Origin: Methanobrevibacter sp.
Lineage (GTDB): Archaea; Methanobacteriota; Methanobacteria; Methanobacteriales; Methanobacteriaceae
Assembly: GCF_017431965.1 (NCBI RefSeq)
Contig: NZ_JAFRKB010000050.1
Coordinates: 1 to 56,076, forward strand
Length of the DNA: 56,076 bases
Direction of reading: 5' to 3'
In this document: piece by piece, positions 17,598 to 26,226 of the stretch
How the letters are laid out: each line of letters begins with the position of its first letter
Position numbering within the stretch: position 1 is the stretch's first letter
The notes under the pieces: generated by a model
Databases searched by the model: none
What the model was told of the DNA's origin: nothing
The model's input: only the letters and a program-made list of their open reading frames with translations
Program-made: the position numbers and the translations under genes

Positions 17598-18512
17598 TTG
17601 AAAAGAGGATTTTTGTTGGTAGGAGATTATTCCGCATATGAAAAAGAAATGGCGATGGCAAAACAATTATTCGCTAAGTTAAACATTGATGTTGATTTTG
17701 TTAATTTTAACGACGTTAGTGTTGTGGCTAGCGATAATCCTAATGGAAAAATTGTTATTAACGGTGAAGAGGTGGATTATCCTGATTTTGTTTTAGTCAG
17801 CACTGTCGATGAACGTGATGATTATAAATTCCGTGCGGTTTTAAGAATGTTTGAAACCTTAGGAATCAATTGTATAAATACTGTTGATTCAATTGAAAAG
17901 GCAGGGGATAAAATTTACTCATTCCAGATTGCAAAGCAATTTGTCCAGGACATTAAATTGCCAAAAACAATACTGATCAGTCCAGATGTTTCCCTGGATT
18001 TCATTGAAAAGGAAATTGGTTTTCCATTGGTCTTAAAAATAATGGACGGTAATCAGGGAAGGGGTATTAGTTTAATTCAAACAAAAGAGGAATTGGATAA
18101 TATATTGAATGTTGTTACTGCAAGCGAATTTGGCCAGGAACTCATGGTTCAGGAAGCGATTCTTTCTTCAAAAGGAAGGGATATAAGAGTAATCGTTGTT
18201 GGCGGTGAAGTAATCCATTCATTTGCAAGATATAATGAGAATGATTTCAAATCAAATTTACATCAGGGAGGTTCACTTGAGACTTTCAACGCCCCTCAAT
18301 CTCTAATTGACAATTCCATCAAATTAGCCGATGCATTTGGATTGAAATTAGGAAGTATTGATTACCTGTTTGGTGAGAGTGAAGATGAATTCTATTTATG
18401 TGAAGTAAATTCAGTTCCAGGAATTTCTTATATATTCAATGCCCAGTCTAAAGGTGATAATGAACTTATTCAAAAAGTGTTATCCGCAATTTTAAGAATC
18501 ACATCTAAGTAA
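17598..18512 (+). CDS. ATP-grasp ligase, RimK-like (second of two)
   Basis: 304 residues, paralogous to the gene at 14944; both share the stretch QEAILSSKGRD and the same layout. Motifs: GFPLVLKIMDGNQGRGISLI, GRDIRVIVVGGEVIHSFARY, FKSNLHQGGS and FYLCEVNSVPG with the Mg-binding Glu and Asn. The start is TTG, chosen because GGTGAT lies 3 bases upstream (17589-17594) and no ATG is near. Unlike the first copy, its glycine loop reads GNQGRG, the usual RimK form, so the two may differ in substrate. Nine bases separate it from the GH3 gene, consistent with one operon. Confidence 0.88.
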   Translation: MKRGFLLVGDYSAYEKEMAMAKQLFAKLNIDVDFVNFNDVSVVASDNPNGKIVINGEEVDYPDFVLVSTVDERDDYKFRAVLRMFETLGINCINTVDSIEKAGDKIYSFQIAKQFVQDIKLPKTILISPDVSLDFIEKEIGFPLVLKIMDGNQGRGISLIQTKEELDNILNVVTASEFGQELMVQEAILSSKGRDIRVIVVGGEVIHSFARYNENDFKSNLHQGGSLETFNAPQSLIDNSIKLADAFGLKLGSIDYLFGESEDEFYLCEVNSVPGISYIFNAQSKGDNELIQKVLSAILRITSK

Positions 18513-18537
18513 TTAATTAAAAAAGTTAGGTATTTCT

Positions 18538-20280
18538 ATGTTAAAATTTATGAGAGATTATGTAAAACCTTATTGGAAGTATATCCTGATAACTCTTGCA
18601 GTAACCATTTTGCAGGTATATTTCCAATTGAACATCATGAAGATGACAAAGACCATAATCGATAATGGAATTCGCAATAGTGATATTAGTTTCATATATA
18701 ATGCAGGAATATTGATGATTGTTCTTACAGTATTATATGGAATAACCATGATCGCTTCATCTTATTTGAGTTCCTACATTAGTGCAAGCGTTACTTGTGA
18801 TGTGCGTGAAGGTTTATTTAATAAAATCGTTTCTTTTTCATTATATGACTTCAATAAATTTGGGGGTTCAAGTCTAATGACCCGTGCAACAGCGGATACA
18901 ACAAGAATTCAAATATTCATGATTAATTTCTTGAGAAATGCAATTCTAGTTCCTGTTGTGATTATTGCACTGATTATTGCTACCGCTCAGATTAATCTTA
19001 CCTTATGTGGCATTCTTGTGGTTTCATTTGTACTTACTCTTATATTCATGTTTATAAAAAGTAGGCAGAGTATTCCCATATTTAATGAAGTTCAATCTAA
19101 ATTAGACTATTTGAATTTAAAATTCAAGGAAAAAATTGAAGGTGTCAGATCAATTAGGGCATTTGGCAAACAGGAATATGAAATAAATACTTTTAAAGAG
19201 TTAAATGAAGAATTTAATGAAGAAGCATTGAACGCTGATTTGAAATTATATTATTTGACTCCATTGGCTTTAATAATAATGAATTTGGCAGTTTTACTCA
19301 TTTATTTTGTTGGTTCTATGCAATTAAAAGCTAAAATCGTATCAATTTCTGATTTGATTTTATTTTTCCAGTATGTAACCTATTTCATTTCATGTCTGGC
19401 AATTCTGCCATTTATTGTAACAACTCTACCTAAAACAATTGTGGCAACAGACCGTCTTGAGGCTGTTCTGTATTTGGAGGATAGCGTAAGGAATAATCCA
19501 AGTGAGCATGACTTTATTGACGACGGTAATGTTCCATTGATTGAATATAAAAATGTCATCTTCGGATATACCGGTGCTAAAGATGTTATTGCAGACATCA
19601 ATTTCAAAGCTTATGAAGGAACAACAACCGCTTTTATAGGGGCTACCGGTTCGGGTAAAAGTACTGTCATGTACCTTCTAAATAGGTTATATGACCCAAC
19701 ATTTGGTGAAATACTTTATAAGGGAGTAAATATTAAGCAGATGGATATTGTTGAACTCAGGGAAAAAATTGCATATGCAAATCAGAAAACCCTTGTCTTA
19801 AATGATACTGTTTATGCAAACATTGCCATGAATAATCCTGATCTGTCACGAGAGAAGGCTCAGGAAATCTGTGATTTGTCAAGATTTTCAGAAGTATTTG
19901 AATTTTTGCCGGACGGACTTGATAGTGTAATGGCTAAAGGAGGAATGAACGTTTCCGGTGGACAGAAACAAAGATTATCAATCGGAAGAACTTTAGCCAA
20001 AGATGCTGAAATATATGTCTTTGACGATTGTTTCTCAGCTTTGGATTCTAAAACAGAATTTGCAGTCAGGCAAAATGTAAAGGAGTATCTGGAAGGCAAA
20101 ACAATTTTCATGATTGCACAAAAAATCAGTACAATCAAGGATGCTGATAATATAATCGTGCTGGATAAGGGCTATATTGTTGCACAAGGAAGACATGAAG
20201 AGCTCTTAGAAAGTTGCGAATTATATCAGGAAATTTATGCTACTCAATCTTATTTAAAGGAGGATGAATTAAATGGCTAA
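18538..20280 (+). CDS. ABC exporter half-transporter with degenerate ATP site
   Basis: 580 residues: six membrane helices (~1-300) and a C-terminal ATPase. Walker A is GATGSGKST (Lys374) and the signature NVSGGQKQ is canonical. The catalytic Glu after Walker B is Asp497 (YVFDDCFSALD), and the H-loop His is Gln528 (IAQKIS). These are the substitutions seen in the degenerate half of heterodimeric exporters such as TM287/288. It overlaps the next gene by 8 bases; the pair should form a heterodimer. Probable role: export of the NRPS-derived product or import of nothing, since the fold is exporter-type (membrane domain fused to the ATPase). Confidence 0.92.
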   Translation: MLKFMRDYVKPYWKYILITLAVTILQVYFQLNIMKMTKTIIDNGIRNSDISFIYNAGILMIVLTVLYGITMIASSYLSSYISASVTCDVREGLFNKIVSFSLYDFNKFGGSSLMTRATADTTRIQIFMINFLRNAILVPVVIIALIIATAQINLTLCGILVVSFVLTLIFMFIKSRQSIPIFNEVQSKLDYLNLKFKEKIEGVRSIRAFGKQEYEINTFKELNEEFNEEALNADLKLYYLTPLALIIMNLAVLLIYFVGSMQLKAKIVSISDLILFFQYVTYFISCLAILPFIVTTLPKTIVATDRLEAVLYLEDSVRNNPSEHDFIDDGNVPLIEYKNVIFGYTGAKDVIADINFKAYEGTTTAFIGATGSGKSTVMYLLNRLYDPTFGEILYKGVNIKQMDIVELREKIAYANQKTLVLNDTVYANIAMNNPDLSREKAQEICDLSRFSEVFEFLPDGLDSVMAKGGMNVSGGQKQRLSIGRTLAKDAEIYVFDDCFSALDSKTEFAVRQNVKEYLEGKTIFMIAQKISTIKDADNIIVLDKGYIVAQGRHEELLESCELYQEIYATQSYLKEDELNG

Positions 20281-22042
20281 AAAGAGAAAATATTCATATT
20301 CCCATCTTTTTAAAAGATTGGGTGGTTATCTTAGAAAAGACAAGTCCAAATTCATTCTTGCAATTTTCTTATTGATTGTCGGGAACTTTGCCCTATCAAT
20401 CGCGCCTAAATTGGTGGGTAATGTGGTTGATTATTTATCCAAATACGTTTCCAATGGATATGTGGGATTGGATGTAAATTATTTGGCCTTATACCTTTTA
20501 GGAATCGCGGCACTGTATGTGTTTGGAAATGGTGCGACCATTGTTGCAAACAGGTTCACATTAATTATTTCAAGAAAGGTTTCAAAAGTATTGAGGAACA
20601 GACTATACTCCAAGCTAAATAGGGTGCCTATAAATTATCTGGACACTCACCCTTCCGGTGATATAATGGCTCGCCTCACTAATGATTTGATAACGTTTGA
20701 AACATTCATATCTTCTGATTTAACAGATTTTATTGTTCAGATATTGCTTTTAATATTAGTATTTATAATGATGATTCTAGTAAATCCTTATTTAACTATT
20801 ATTTATGCGGTATTGCTTCCAATAGCATTTTTGATTACTGCATTACTCACTAAAAAGACAAAAAAACAATTTAAAATGCAACAATCTTCTGTTGGTGAGC
20901 TAAATGGATTTATGGGGGATATTTTCTCCAATCATACTTTAATTAAATCTTACAATATGGAAGAGCAGTCTATTGAAACATTCGACAGCATCAATCAAAA
21001 ATTCCATAAGGCTTATGTAAAGGCCAAGTTTGTTTCAGGATTCATCCTTCCTATCAGTTTAATAATTAATAATCTGGGTTATATCGGCCTTACAATAATC
21101 GGATCAACATTTATTATTAATGGGCAATTGACAATCGGTGGATTTTTAGCATTCTTATTGTATGGACAAATGTTGAATGCCCCATTATCAAAGTTCGCAA
21201 GTTCAATGAATCAGGTGCAATCAGATTTAGCCTCTTTGGAGAGAATTTTTGAAATCATAGATGAGGAAGAGGAGTCTGATGAGTCTCACCTTGCAACTGT
21301 CGATTTGAATGAAGTTAAAGGTGAAATCGAATTCCAAAATGTTGAATTTGGATATGTTCCTGAAAAACAATTGTTCTTTGATGTTTCACTAAAATCAGAA
21401 CCGGGTATGGTGATGGCTATAGTAGGGCCGTCAGGTGCCGGAAAAACTACATTAATTAATTTATTGATGAGATTTTATGACATTGATGGAGGAAAAATAT
21501 TATTGGATGGAAAAGATATTAATGAAATTAATAGAAATGAATTAAGAAATGCATTTGGTATGGTATTGCAGGATTCTTGGGTCTTTGATGGAACTGTGGC
21601 TGAAAATATAGCTTATGGTAAACAAGATGCAACTATGGATGAAATCATTGAAGTTTCAAAGTTAATAGGTTGCGATTCATTTATAGATACATTGCCTGAA
21701 GGCTATAATACAATAATTAGTGAAGAGAATTCACAATTGTCTGTTGGCGAAAAACAGTTGTTGGTATTGGCCCGGACAGTATTGTCAAATCCAAAAATAT
21801 TAATCTTGGATGAGGCAACATCTAATATGGATACAAGAACTGAAAATATGGTCACAAAAGCTATGGAAAACATGATGGAAGGAAAAACAACTTTCATAAT
21901 TGCTCATAGATTGTTTACCATTAAAAATGCGGATAAAATCATCTTCATGAAAGATGGTGACATAAAAGAAGTCGGTTCTCATGAAGAACTGTTAAAGTTA
22001 GATGGTTTATATGCAGAGATGTATAGAAAGGCATCTTCATAA
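20273..22042 (+). CDS. ABC exporter half-transporter, catalytic partner
   Basis: 589 residues with six membrane helices and a C-terminal ATPase. Walker A GPSGAGKTT (Lys391), Walker B with catalytic Glu514 (LILDEATSNMD) and H-loop IIAHRL are all canonical, but the signature is LSVGEKQ in place of LSGGQ. That is the expected complement to the preceding gene: the degenerate site combines the first protein's Walker B/H-loop with this protein's altered signature. AAAGGAGG (20257-20264) lies inside the upstream gene and sets the start. The pair is separated from the STAS gene by only 35 bases. Confidence 0.92.
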   Translation: MAKKRKYSYSHLFKRLGGYLRKDKSKFILAIFLLIVGNFALSIAPKLVGNVVDYLSKYVSNGYVGLDVNYLALYLLGIAALYVFGNGATIVANRFTLIISRKVSKVLRNRLYSKLNRVPINYLDTHPSGDIMARLTNDLITFETFISSDLTDFIVQILLLILVFIMMILVNPYLTIIYAVLLPIAFLITALLTKKTKKQFKMQQSSVGELNGFMGDIFSNHTLIKSYNMEEQSIETFDSINQKFHKAYVKAKFVSGFILPISLIINNLGYIGLTIIGSTFIINGQLTIGGFLAFLLYGQMLNAPLSKFASSMNQVQSDLASLERIFEIIDEEEESDESHLATVDLNEVKGEIEFQNVEFGYVPEKQLFFDVSLKSEPGMVMAIVGPSGAGKTTLINLLMRFYDIDGGKILLDGKDINEINRNELRNAFGMVLQDSWVFDGTVAENIAYGKQDATMDEIIEVSKLIGCDSFIDTLPEGYNTIISEENSQLSVGEKQLLVLARTVLSNPKILILDEATSNMDTRTENMVTKAMENMMEGKTTFIIAHRLFTIKNADKIIFMKDGDIKEVGSHEELLKLDGLYAEMYRKASS

Positions 22043-22077
22043 TTATTTAATAAAATATTGGTTTAACTGGTGATATA

Positions 22078-22374
22078 ATGGATATTGAAAAACAAATGGA
22101 TGGAAAAAAATTGGTTGTTAAATTGATTGGAAGATTGGATACAGAGACTTCTCCTTTACTTTCAGATTCTTTGGATGAGGATTTGGATAATGTGGAAGAT
22201 TTAACCTTTGATTTGTCCGAGTTGATTTATATTTCAAGTGCAGGTCTTAGAGTAATTTTATCCACCCAAAAAATAATGAACAAACAGGGAACTATGAAAT
22301 TAATTAATGTGCAGGACATTGTACAGGAAGTATTCGATGCAACAGGACTTTCAACTATTTTGACTATTGAATAA
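22078..22374 (+). CDS. Second STAS-domain protein (anti-sigma-antagonist-like)
   Basis: 98 residues, with the phosphorylation loop YISSAGLRVILSTQKI almost identical to that of the STAS gene at 7972. The start is set by GGTGAT 4 bases before ATG. It lies between the exporter and the second GH3 gene in the rightward arm, far from the kinase and phosphatase. In bacteria, a second STAS protein usually lets a second signal or target join the same partner switch. It may be a substrate of the same HATPase (7598-7975) or may bind an island enzyme directly; the sequence does not decide this. Confidence 0.88.
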   Translation: MDIEKQMDGKKLVVKLIGRLDTETSPLLSDSLDEDLDNVEDLTFDLSELIYISSAGLRVILSTQKIMNKQGTMKLINVQDIVQEVFDATGLSTILTIE

Positions 22375-22404
22375 TTAATTATATGAATGCAATATGGTGA
22401 AAAA

Positions 22405-24120
22405 ATGGATTTAAGTAATATTGACCCTTCAAAATTATCTTTTTCAGAAAAATTTTATCTCAAATGTATTCAGATGGGAGATAAAGTTCATCAATCCTTG
22501 GATGTGATGACAAAAAACCCTATGAAATATAACACGGATTTGCTGATGAAAATTCTTGAGGACAATAAGGATACCGAGTATGGTCAAAAATATGACTTTG
22601 CTAACATCAAAACAGTTGAGGATTATCAGGAAAAAGTTCCAATAACTGATTATGATAGTTATGCGGACTATATTTATAGAATGACTGAAAACGGTGAAAA
22701 AAATCTTTTGACAGTTTATCCGGTTGAACACTATGCAAAATCTTCAGGAACAATGGGAAACCCTAAAAGGATTCCGACTTCTGCATTAAATCAGGAAATA
22801 AACATGAAATATAATTTTGCTCATCTATTTAATTTATTTGCTAAAAAATCAGGAATAGGTTGGATTAAATATCCATTCTTAAATCTCGCCGAAATTTCAA
22901 TTTCTGTTTTGAAATCTGGAGATACTTACGGATCCATTTCCGGAAGAATGCTGGGAGGTTTTGGAGACCAATTATCTGAATTAGTCACATCCCCAATCGA
23001 AGCATTAATGCCAAATGTCGAAACCGACACCCGTTATGTCCATGCAAGATTTGCTTTAGTTGAGAAAAATATTCCGTTCACTCTTACCAGTTTTGTTAGT
23101 TTGTTTTTAGAATCTTTACGTTATATTAAAGGAAATTGGGAATTGTTAGTTGAAGATATAGAAAATGGAACCATCAATGAAACAATTAGGATGCCAAGCG
23201 ATGTTCGCGAAAGTTTGCTCAATAAAATCGAACCTATGCCTGAGCGTGCTCAGGAGCTTAGAAAAATATTTGAGGAAGGTTTTGATGAGCCTATCGTCCC
23301 TAAAATATGGCCTAATATGACTCTTCTTGTAGGTATTGGAACTGGCGGATTTTCAAATTATCTTAAAAAAATTAAAGAATTCACTGGACCTGATTTTAAC
23401 TTTGCTTTGGTTGGATTGACAGCTTCTGAGGGAATGTTCTCAATCCCTATCGAATTGAATAATCCTGATGCGGTTCTTATACCTGACAGTATGTTTTATG
23501 AATTTTTGCCTCTTGATGCGAAGGGAGATTACAGTCAGGTTATTACACTGGATAAAATGGAAGTGGGTAAGGAATATGAAGTGATTACCACCAATTTGTC
23601 CGGATTTTATCGTTACAGAATGAAAGATGTTGTCAGATGCATAGGAAAACATAATGAAACTCCAATGATTGAGTTTTTATATAGGTTGGACCAATGTTTA
23701 TGTTTAACAGGTGAAAAAGTAAATGAAGAGAACTTGAGGGCGGCAGCTTATAAAACTGAAAACGAGTTAGGATTTGATTTAATTGATTTTTCAGTATATG
23801 CGGATTCCGATTCATCTCCGATGAAGTATGTTTATTTGATGGAGGTGGCTGATTTGCCGGAAGATGTGACAAAGGAAATCTTACAGGATAAGTTAAATGA
23901 AAACTTCTGTGCAACTGATCCTGTTTTGGCATATAAAATTGAAAAAGGATTGCTCGGCAAAACAGACCTGAAGTTCTTGCAGCCTGAAACATACCTGTTC
24001 TATAAGGAACTGAGAGTTGCAAGAGGAACATCATCAGCCCAGGTAAAACCTCCTAGAATCTTAAGGGATGAACCGGATATGAGATTCTTCATGGTTTTAT
24101 TGGATGATAAATTAAATTAA
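22405..24120 (+). CDS. GH3-like acyl-acid amidosynthetase (second of two)
   Basis: 571 residues from ATG 22405. The frame is open from ATG 22387, but GGTGA at 22396-22400 lies inside that extension and is well placed for 22405. Motifs: KSSGTMGNPKRIP (ATP loop), GLTASEGMFSIP and YRYRMKDVVRC, the last a closer match to the GH3 consensus than in the copy at 15885. The C-terminal ARGTSSAQVKPPRIL is also typical of the family. The two GH3 proteins are clearly diverged, so they probably act on different acyl acids or amines. It follows the STAS gene by 30 bases. Confidence 0.88.
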   Translation: MDLSNIDPSKLSFSEKFYLKCIQMGDKVHQSLDVMTKNPMKYNTDLLMKILEDNKDTEYGQKYDFANIKTVEDYQEKVPITDYDSYADYIYRMTENGEKNLLTVYPVEHYAKSSGTMGNPKRIPTSALNQEINMKYNFAHLFNLFAKKSGIGWIKYPFLNLAEISISVLKSGDTYGSISGRMLGGFGDQLSELVTSPIEALMPNVETDTRYVHARFALVEKNIPFTLTSFVSLFLESLRYIKGNWELLVEDIENGTINETIRMPSDVRESLLNKIEPMPERAQELRKIFEEGFDEPIVPKIWPNMTLLVGIGTGGFSNYLKKIKEFTGPDFNFALVGLTASEGMFSIPIELNNPDAVLIPDSMFYEFLPLDAKGDYSQVITLDKMEVGKEYEVITTNLSGFYRYRMKDVVRCIGKHNETPMIEFLYRLDQCLCLTGEKVNEENLRAAAYKTENELGFDLIDFSVYADSDSSPMKYVYLMEVADLPEDVTKEILQDKLNENFCATDPVLAYKIEKGLLGKTDLKFLQPETYLFYKELRVARGTSSAQVKPPRILRDEPDMRFFMVLLDDKLN

Positions 24121-24143
24121 GAAAATCAAAATTTTGATTGGTC

Positions 24144-25004
24144 ATGTCTAATAAGAAATCACTTGTTGCAAAAATAGAGGAATCCATTTTAAGGTCTACC
24201 AAACTTAAGTTCATGGATTCAAAAGAGAATGCAGATGATTTCTTAAATGATAAATTGGGTTCTCCAGACAAGCCTCCCAAAAGCATTTTCAAAAGTGTTG
24301 ACTTTAATGGAACTCAGGTCTTCACTTTTGGAGATAAAAATGCCAAAAATACTATTTTATACATACATGGAGGGGCTTACGTTATGGAAATAAATTATCA
24401 GCATCTGTTATATTGCTTTTTCCTATCAAGAAAAGCGGATGCTTATGTATTGGCGCCCGTTTATCCGCTCGCCCCTAATCATAAAGCTGATGAAACATAT
24501 GAAATAGTCCGGCAGTTGTATGAAATGCTGATTTTAAGGGATAATTTGATTTTGATGGGCGATTCCGCAGGCGGAGGATTTGTCCACTCATTCTGCCAAT
24601 ATCTAAATGTTGTAGATTTGCCTCAACCGAAAAAGATAATAACATTTTCGCCATGGGTTGACCTTTCAATGAGCAATCCTCCATATGACAGTGAAAATGA
24701 TCCTATTTTAGGTGAAATTGGGCTTAAGGAAATGGGAAAATCATGGGCCGGTGAGTTAGACACTCAAGATTGGAAGGTAAGCCCTTTGTTTGGGGACAAT
24801 ACCAACTTGGCTCAAACGTTAATATTTGCGGGAGAAGATGAGATATTCTACAAAGACATTAAGAAATATGTGGAGAATCTTAAAAAAGAAGGTGTTGATG
24901 TAAGATTAATAACTGGCAGTGGATTGTTTCATATCTACCCATTATTCCCCATACCTGAGGCAAGAAGTGCATTTAAAGAAATAAAAAAAGAGATAATGGA
25001 TTAA
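24144..25004 (+). CDS. HSL-type alpha/beta hydrolase (acetyl-esterase/lipase-like)
   Basis: 286 residues. Hormone-sensitive-lipase family motifs: HGGAYVME (the HGG oxyanion motif), GDSAGGGFV (nucleophile Ser), WVDLSMSNP, AGEDEIFYKD (acid) and the catalytic His in GLFHIYPLF. The frame also opens at TTG 24138; ATG 24144 is preferred. It is 23 bases downstream of the second GH3 gene and likely closes the rightward operon. It could cleave an ester or amide of the product, or act as a resistance or release hydrolase. Its stop abuts the convergent acyltransferase gene with no spacing. Confidence 0.82.
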   Translation: MSNKKSLVAKIEESILRSTKLKFMDSKENADDFLNDKLGSPDKPPKSIFKSVDFNGTQVFTFGDKNAKNTILYIHGGAYVMEINYQHLLYCFFLSRKADAYVLAPVYPLAPNHKADETYEIVRQLYEMLILRDNLILMGDSAGGGFVHSFCQYLNVVDLPQPKKIITFSPWVDLSMSNPPYDSENDPILGEIGLKEMGKSWAGELDTQDWKVSPLFGDNTNLAQTLIFAGEDEIFYKDIKKYVENLKKEGVDVRLITGSGLFHIYPLFPIPEARSAFKEIKKEIMD

Positions 25005-26048
25005 TTATCTCATGTACAATATGTATTTTCCAAATCTAGGGATTCTATAAATGATTACAACGGTAATATAACTGAAGATTATTAACAGAATCCAAAGGAT
25101 TATGGCTTTAACAGGTTCTGAGAAAGGCAATTGCACAACTAATGGGAGCAATGGCAATCTGAATATGTTATGCACTAAAAATACTGCAAATGAATATTTG
25201 GACAGGAATGTAACAGCAGGATACGCTTTAACTGTTTCCATCCTTGAACACAACTCAAATAATGCAAATGACCCTGTTAAAATAAATGGGAATTCATACC
25301 ATAAGAAAAAGTTATAGCTTTTTGTAAATGCATAATACTGGAATAAAATACAAATTGCAAATGATATGACTGCAAGCAATCCTAATTTGCCGCTTGAAAT
25401 ATTTTTGAATTGTTCTTTTTTAACAAGATATCCCAGAATTATGTAAATTCCATAAATTCCTCCACTGAATCCAAGGCAATATTGGATATTTACATTTTGA
25501 ATGCCGTGCATGTCCAGCAATAATGTGATAAATGGCAGTAGGAACGCCAAAAGCGAAAACACTACTGTTGCCTGCCAGATGGTGTCTGAGTCAAAGTGTT
25601 TCAGGGCACTGGCAACAAAAGGCATTGAAAGATACATTCCGATAATCATTGGCATATACCACATGTGGCTAAAGAATAGGTTTCCCGCTTCGGAAAAGTT
25701 CACTTGCCCGCTTCCAACAGTAATAAACTGCAAACAGATTGCATAAATTACTGCCCAAATGACAGTGACAATTATCAGGCCTTTACAGCTACTTTGCCAA
25801 AATTTACGAACACGGTCATCATCGTAGGTTCTGTCCAGCAAAAGATAACCTGTAATCATTAAAAAGAATGGAACACCAATACGGCCAATAAATAGTGATG
25901 CAAAATTGAATATTCTTGAATAAATGGTATAATTCATAATTGCATCTGATGAGATGATGTAAATCCCGTCGGTTGCATGAATGTACAAGACAGTCAGGAT
26001 AGCTATTGCCCGTACAAAATCAATCCATTCAACTCTAGTTTTACCCAT
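25005..26048 (-). CDS. Membrane acyltransferase (acyltransferase 3 / OafA-WecH family)
   Basis: 347 residues, about ten membrane helices. The start VEWIDFVRAIAILTVLYIHATDG carries the R-x-x-A-I and conserved His pattern of acyltransferase 3 proteins, which move acetyl or other acyl groups to sugars or other exported molecules. GGAGAG lies 5 bases upstream of ATG. It is convergent with, and directly abuts, the last gene of the NRPS island. Because it is on the opposite strand, membership in the pathway is uncertain; surface-glycan O-acetylation is an equal possibility. Confidence 0.82.
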   Translation of the reverse strand: MGKTRVEWIDFVRAIAILTVLYIHATDGIYIISSDAIMNYTIYSRIFNFASLFIGRIGVPFFLMITGYLLLDRTYDDDRVRKFWQSSCKGLIIVTVIWAVIYAICLQFITVGSGQVNFSEAGNLFFSHMWYMPMIIGMYLSMPFVASALKHFDSDTIWQATVVFSLLAFLLPFITLLLDMHGIQNVNIQYCLGFSGGIYGIYIILGYLVKKEQFKNISSGKLGLLAVISFAICILFQYYAFTKSYNFFLWYEFPFILTGSFALFELCSRMETVKAYPAVTFLSKYSFAVFLVHNIFRLPLLPLVVQLPFSEPVKAIILWILLIIFSYITVVIIYRIPRFGKYILYMR

Positions 26049-26226
26049 TTTTACTCTCCGATAATACTTTTATGGTTATATATTTAATTTTACTTTAAGA
26101 TAAATATTTTGAAAGATTCTGTTTTGAGTAGGTGGCATCAACTATTATTTTCTGATTATCGCAATATTAAATATAGATGAAAAAGATAATTTAATAAGTA
26201 ATATTAATTTTTAAGGAAAGGATAAT

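Noticed and set aside
25005..26048. Acyltransferase as part of the NRPS island
   Set aside because: Convergent orientation and direct contact of stop codons give no evidence for shared regulation; left open.
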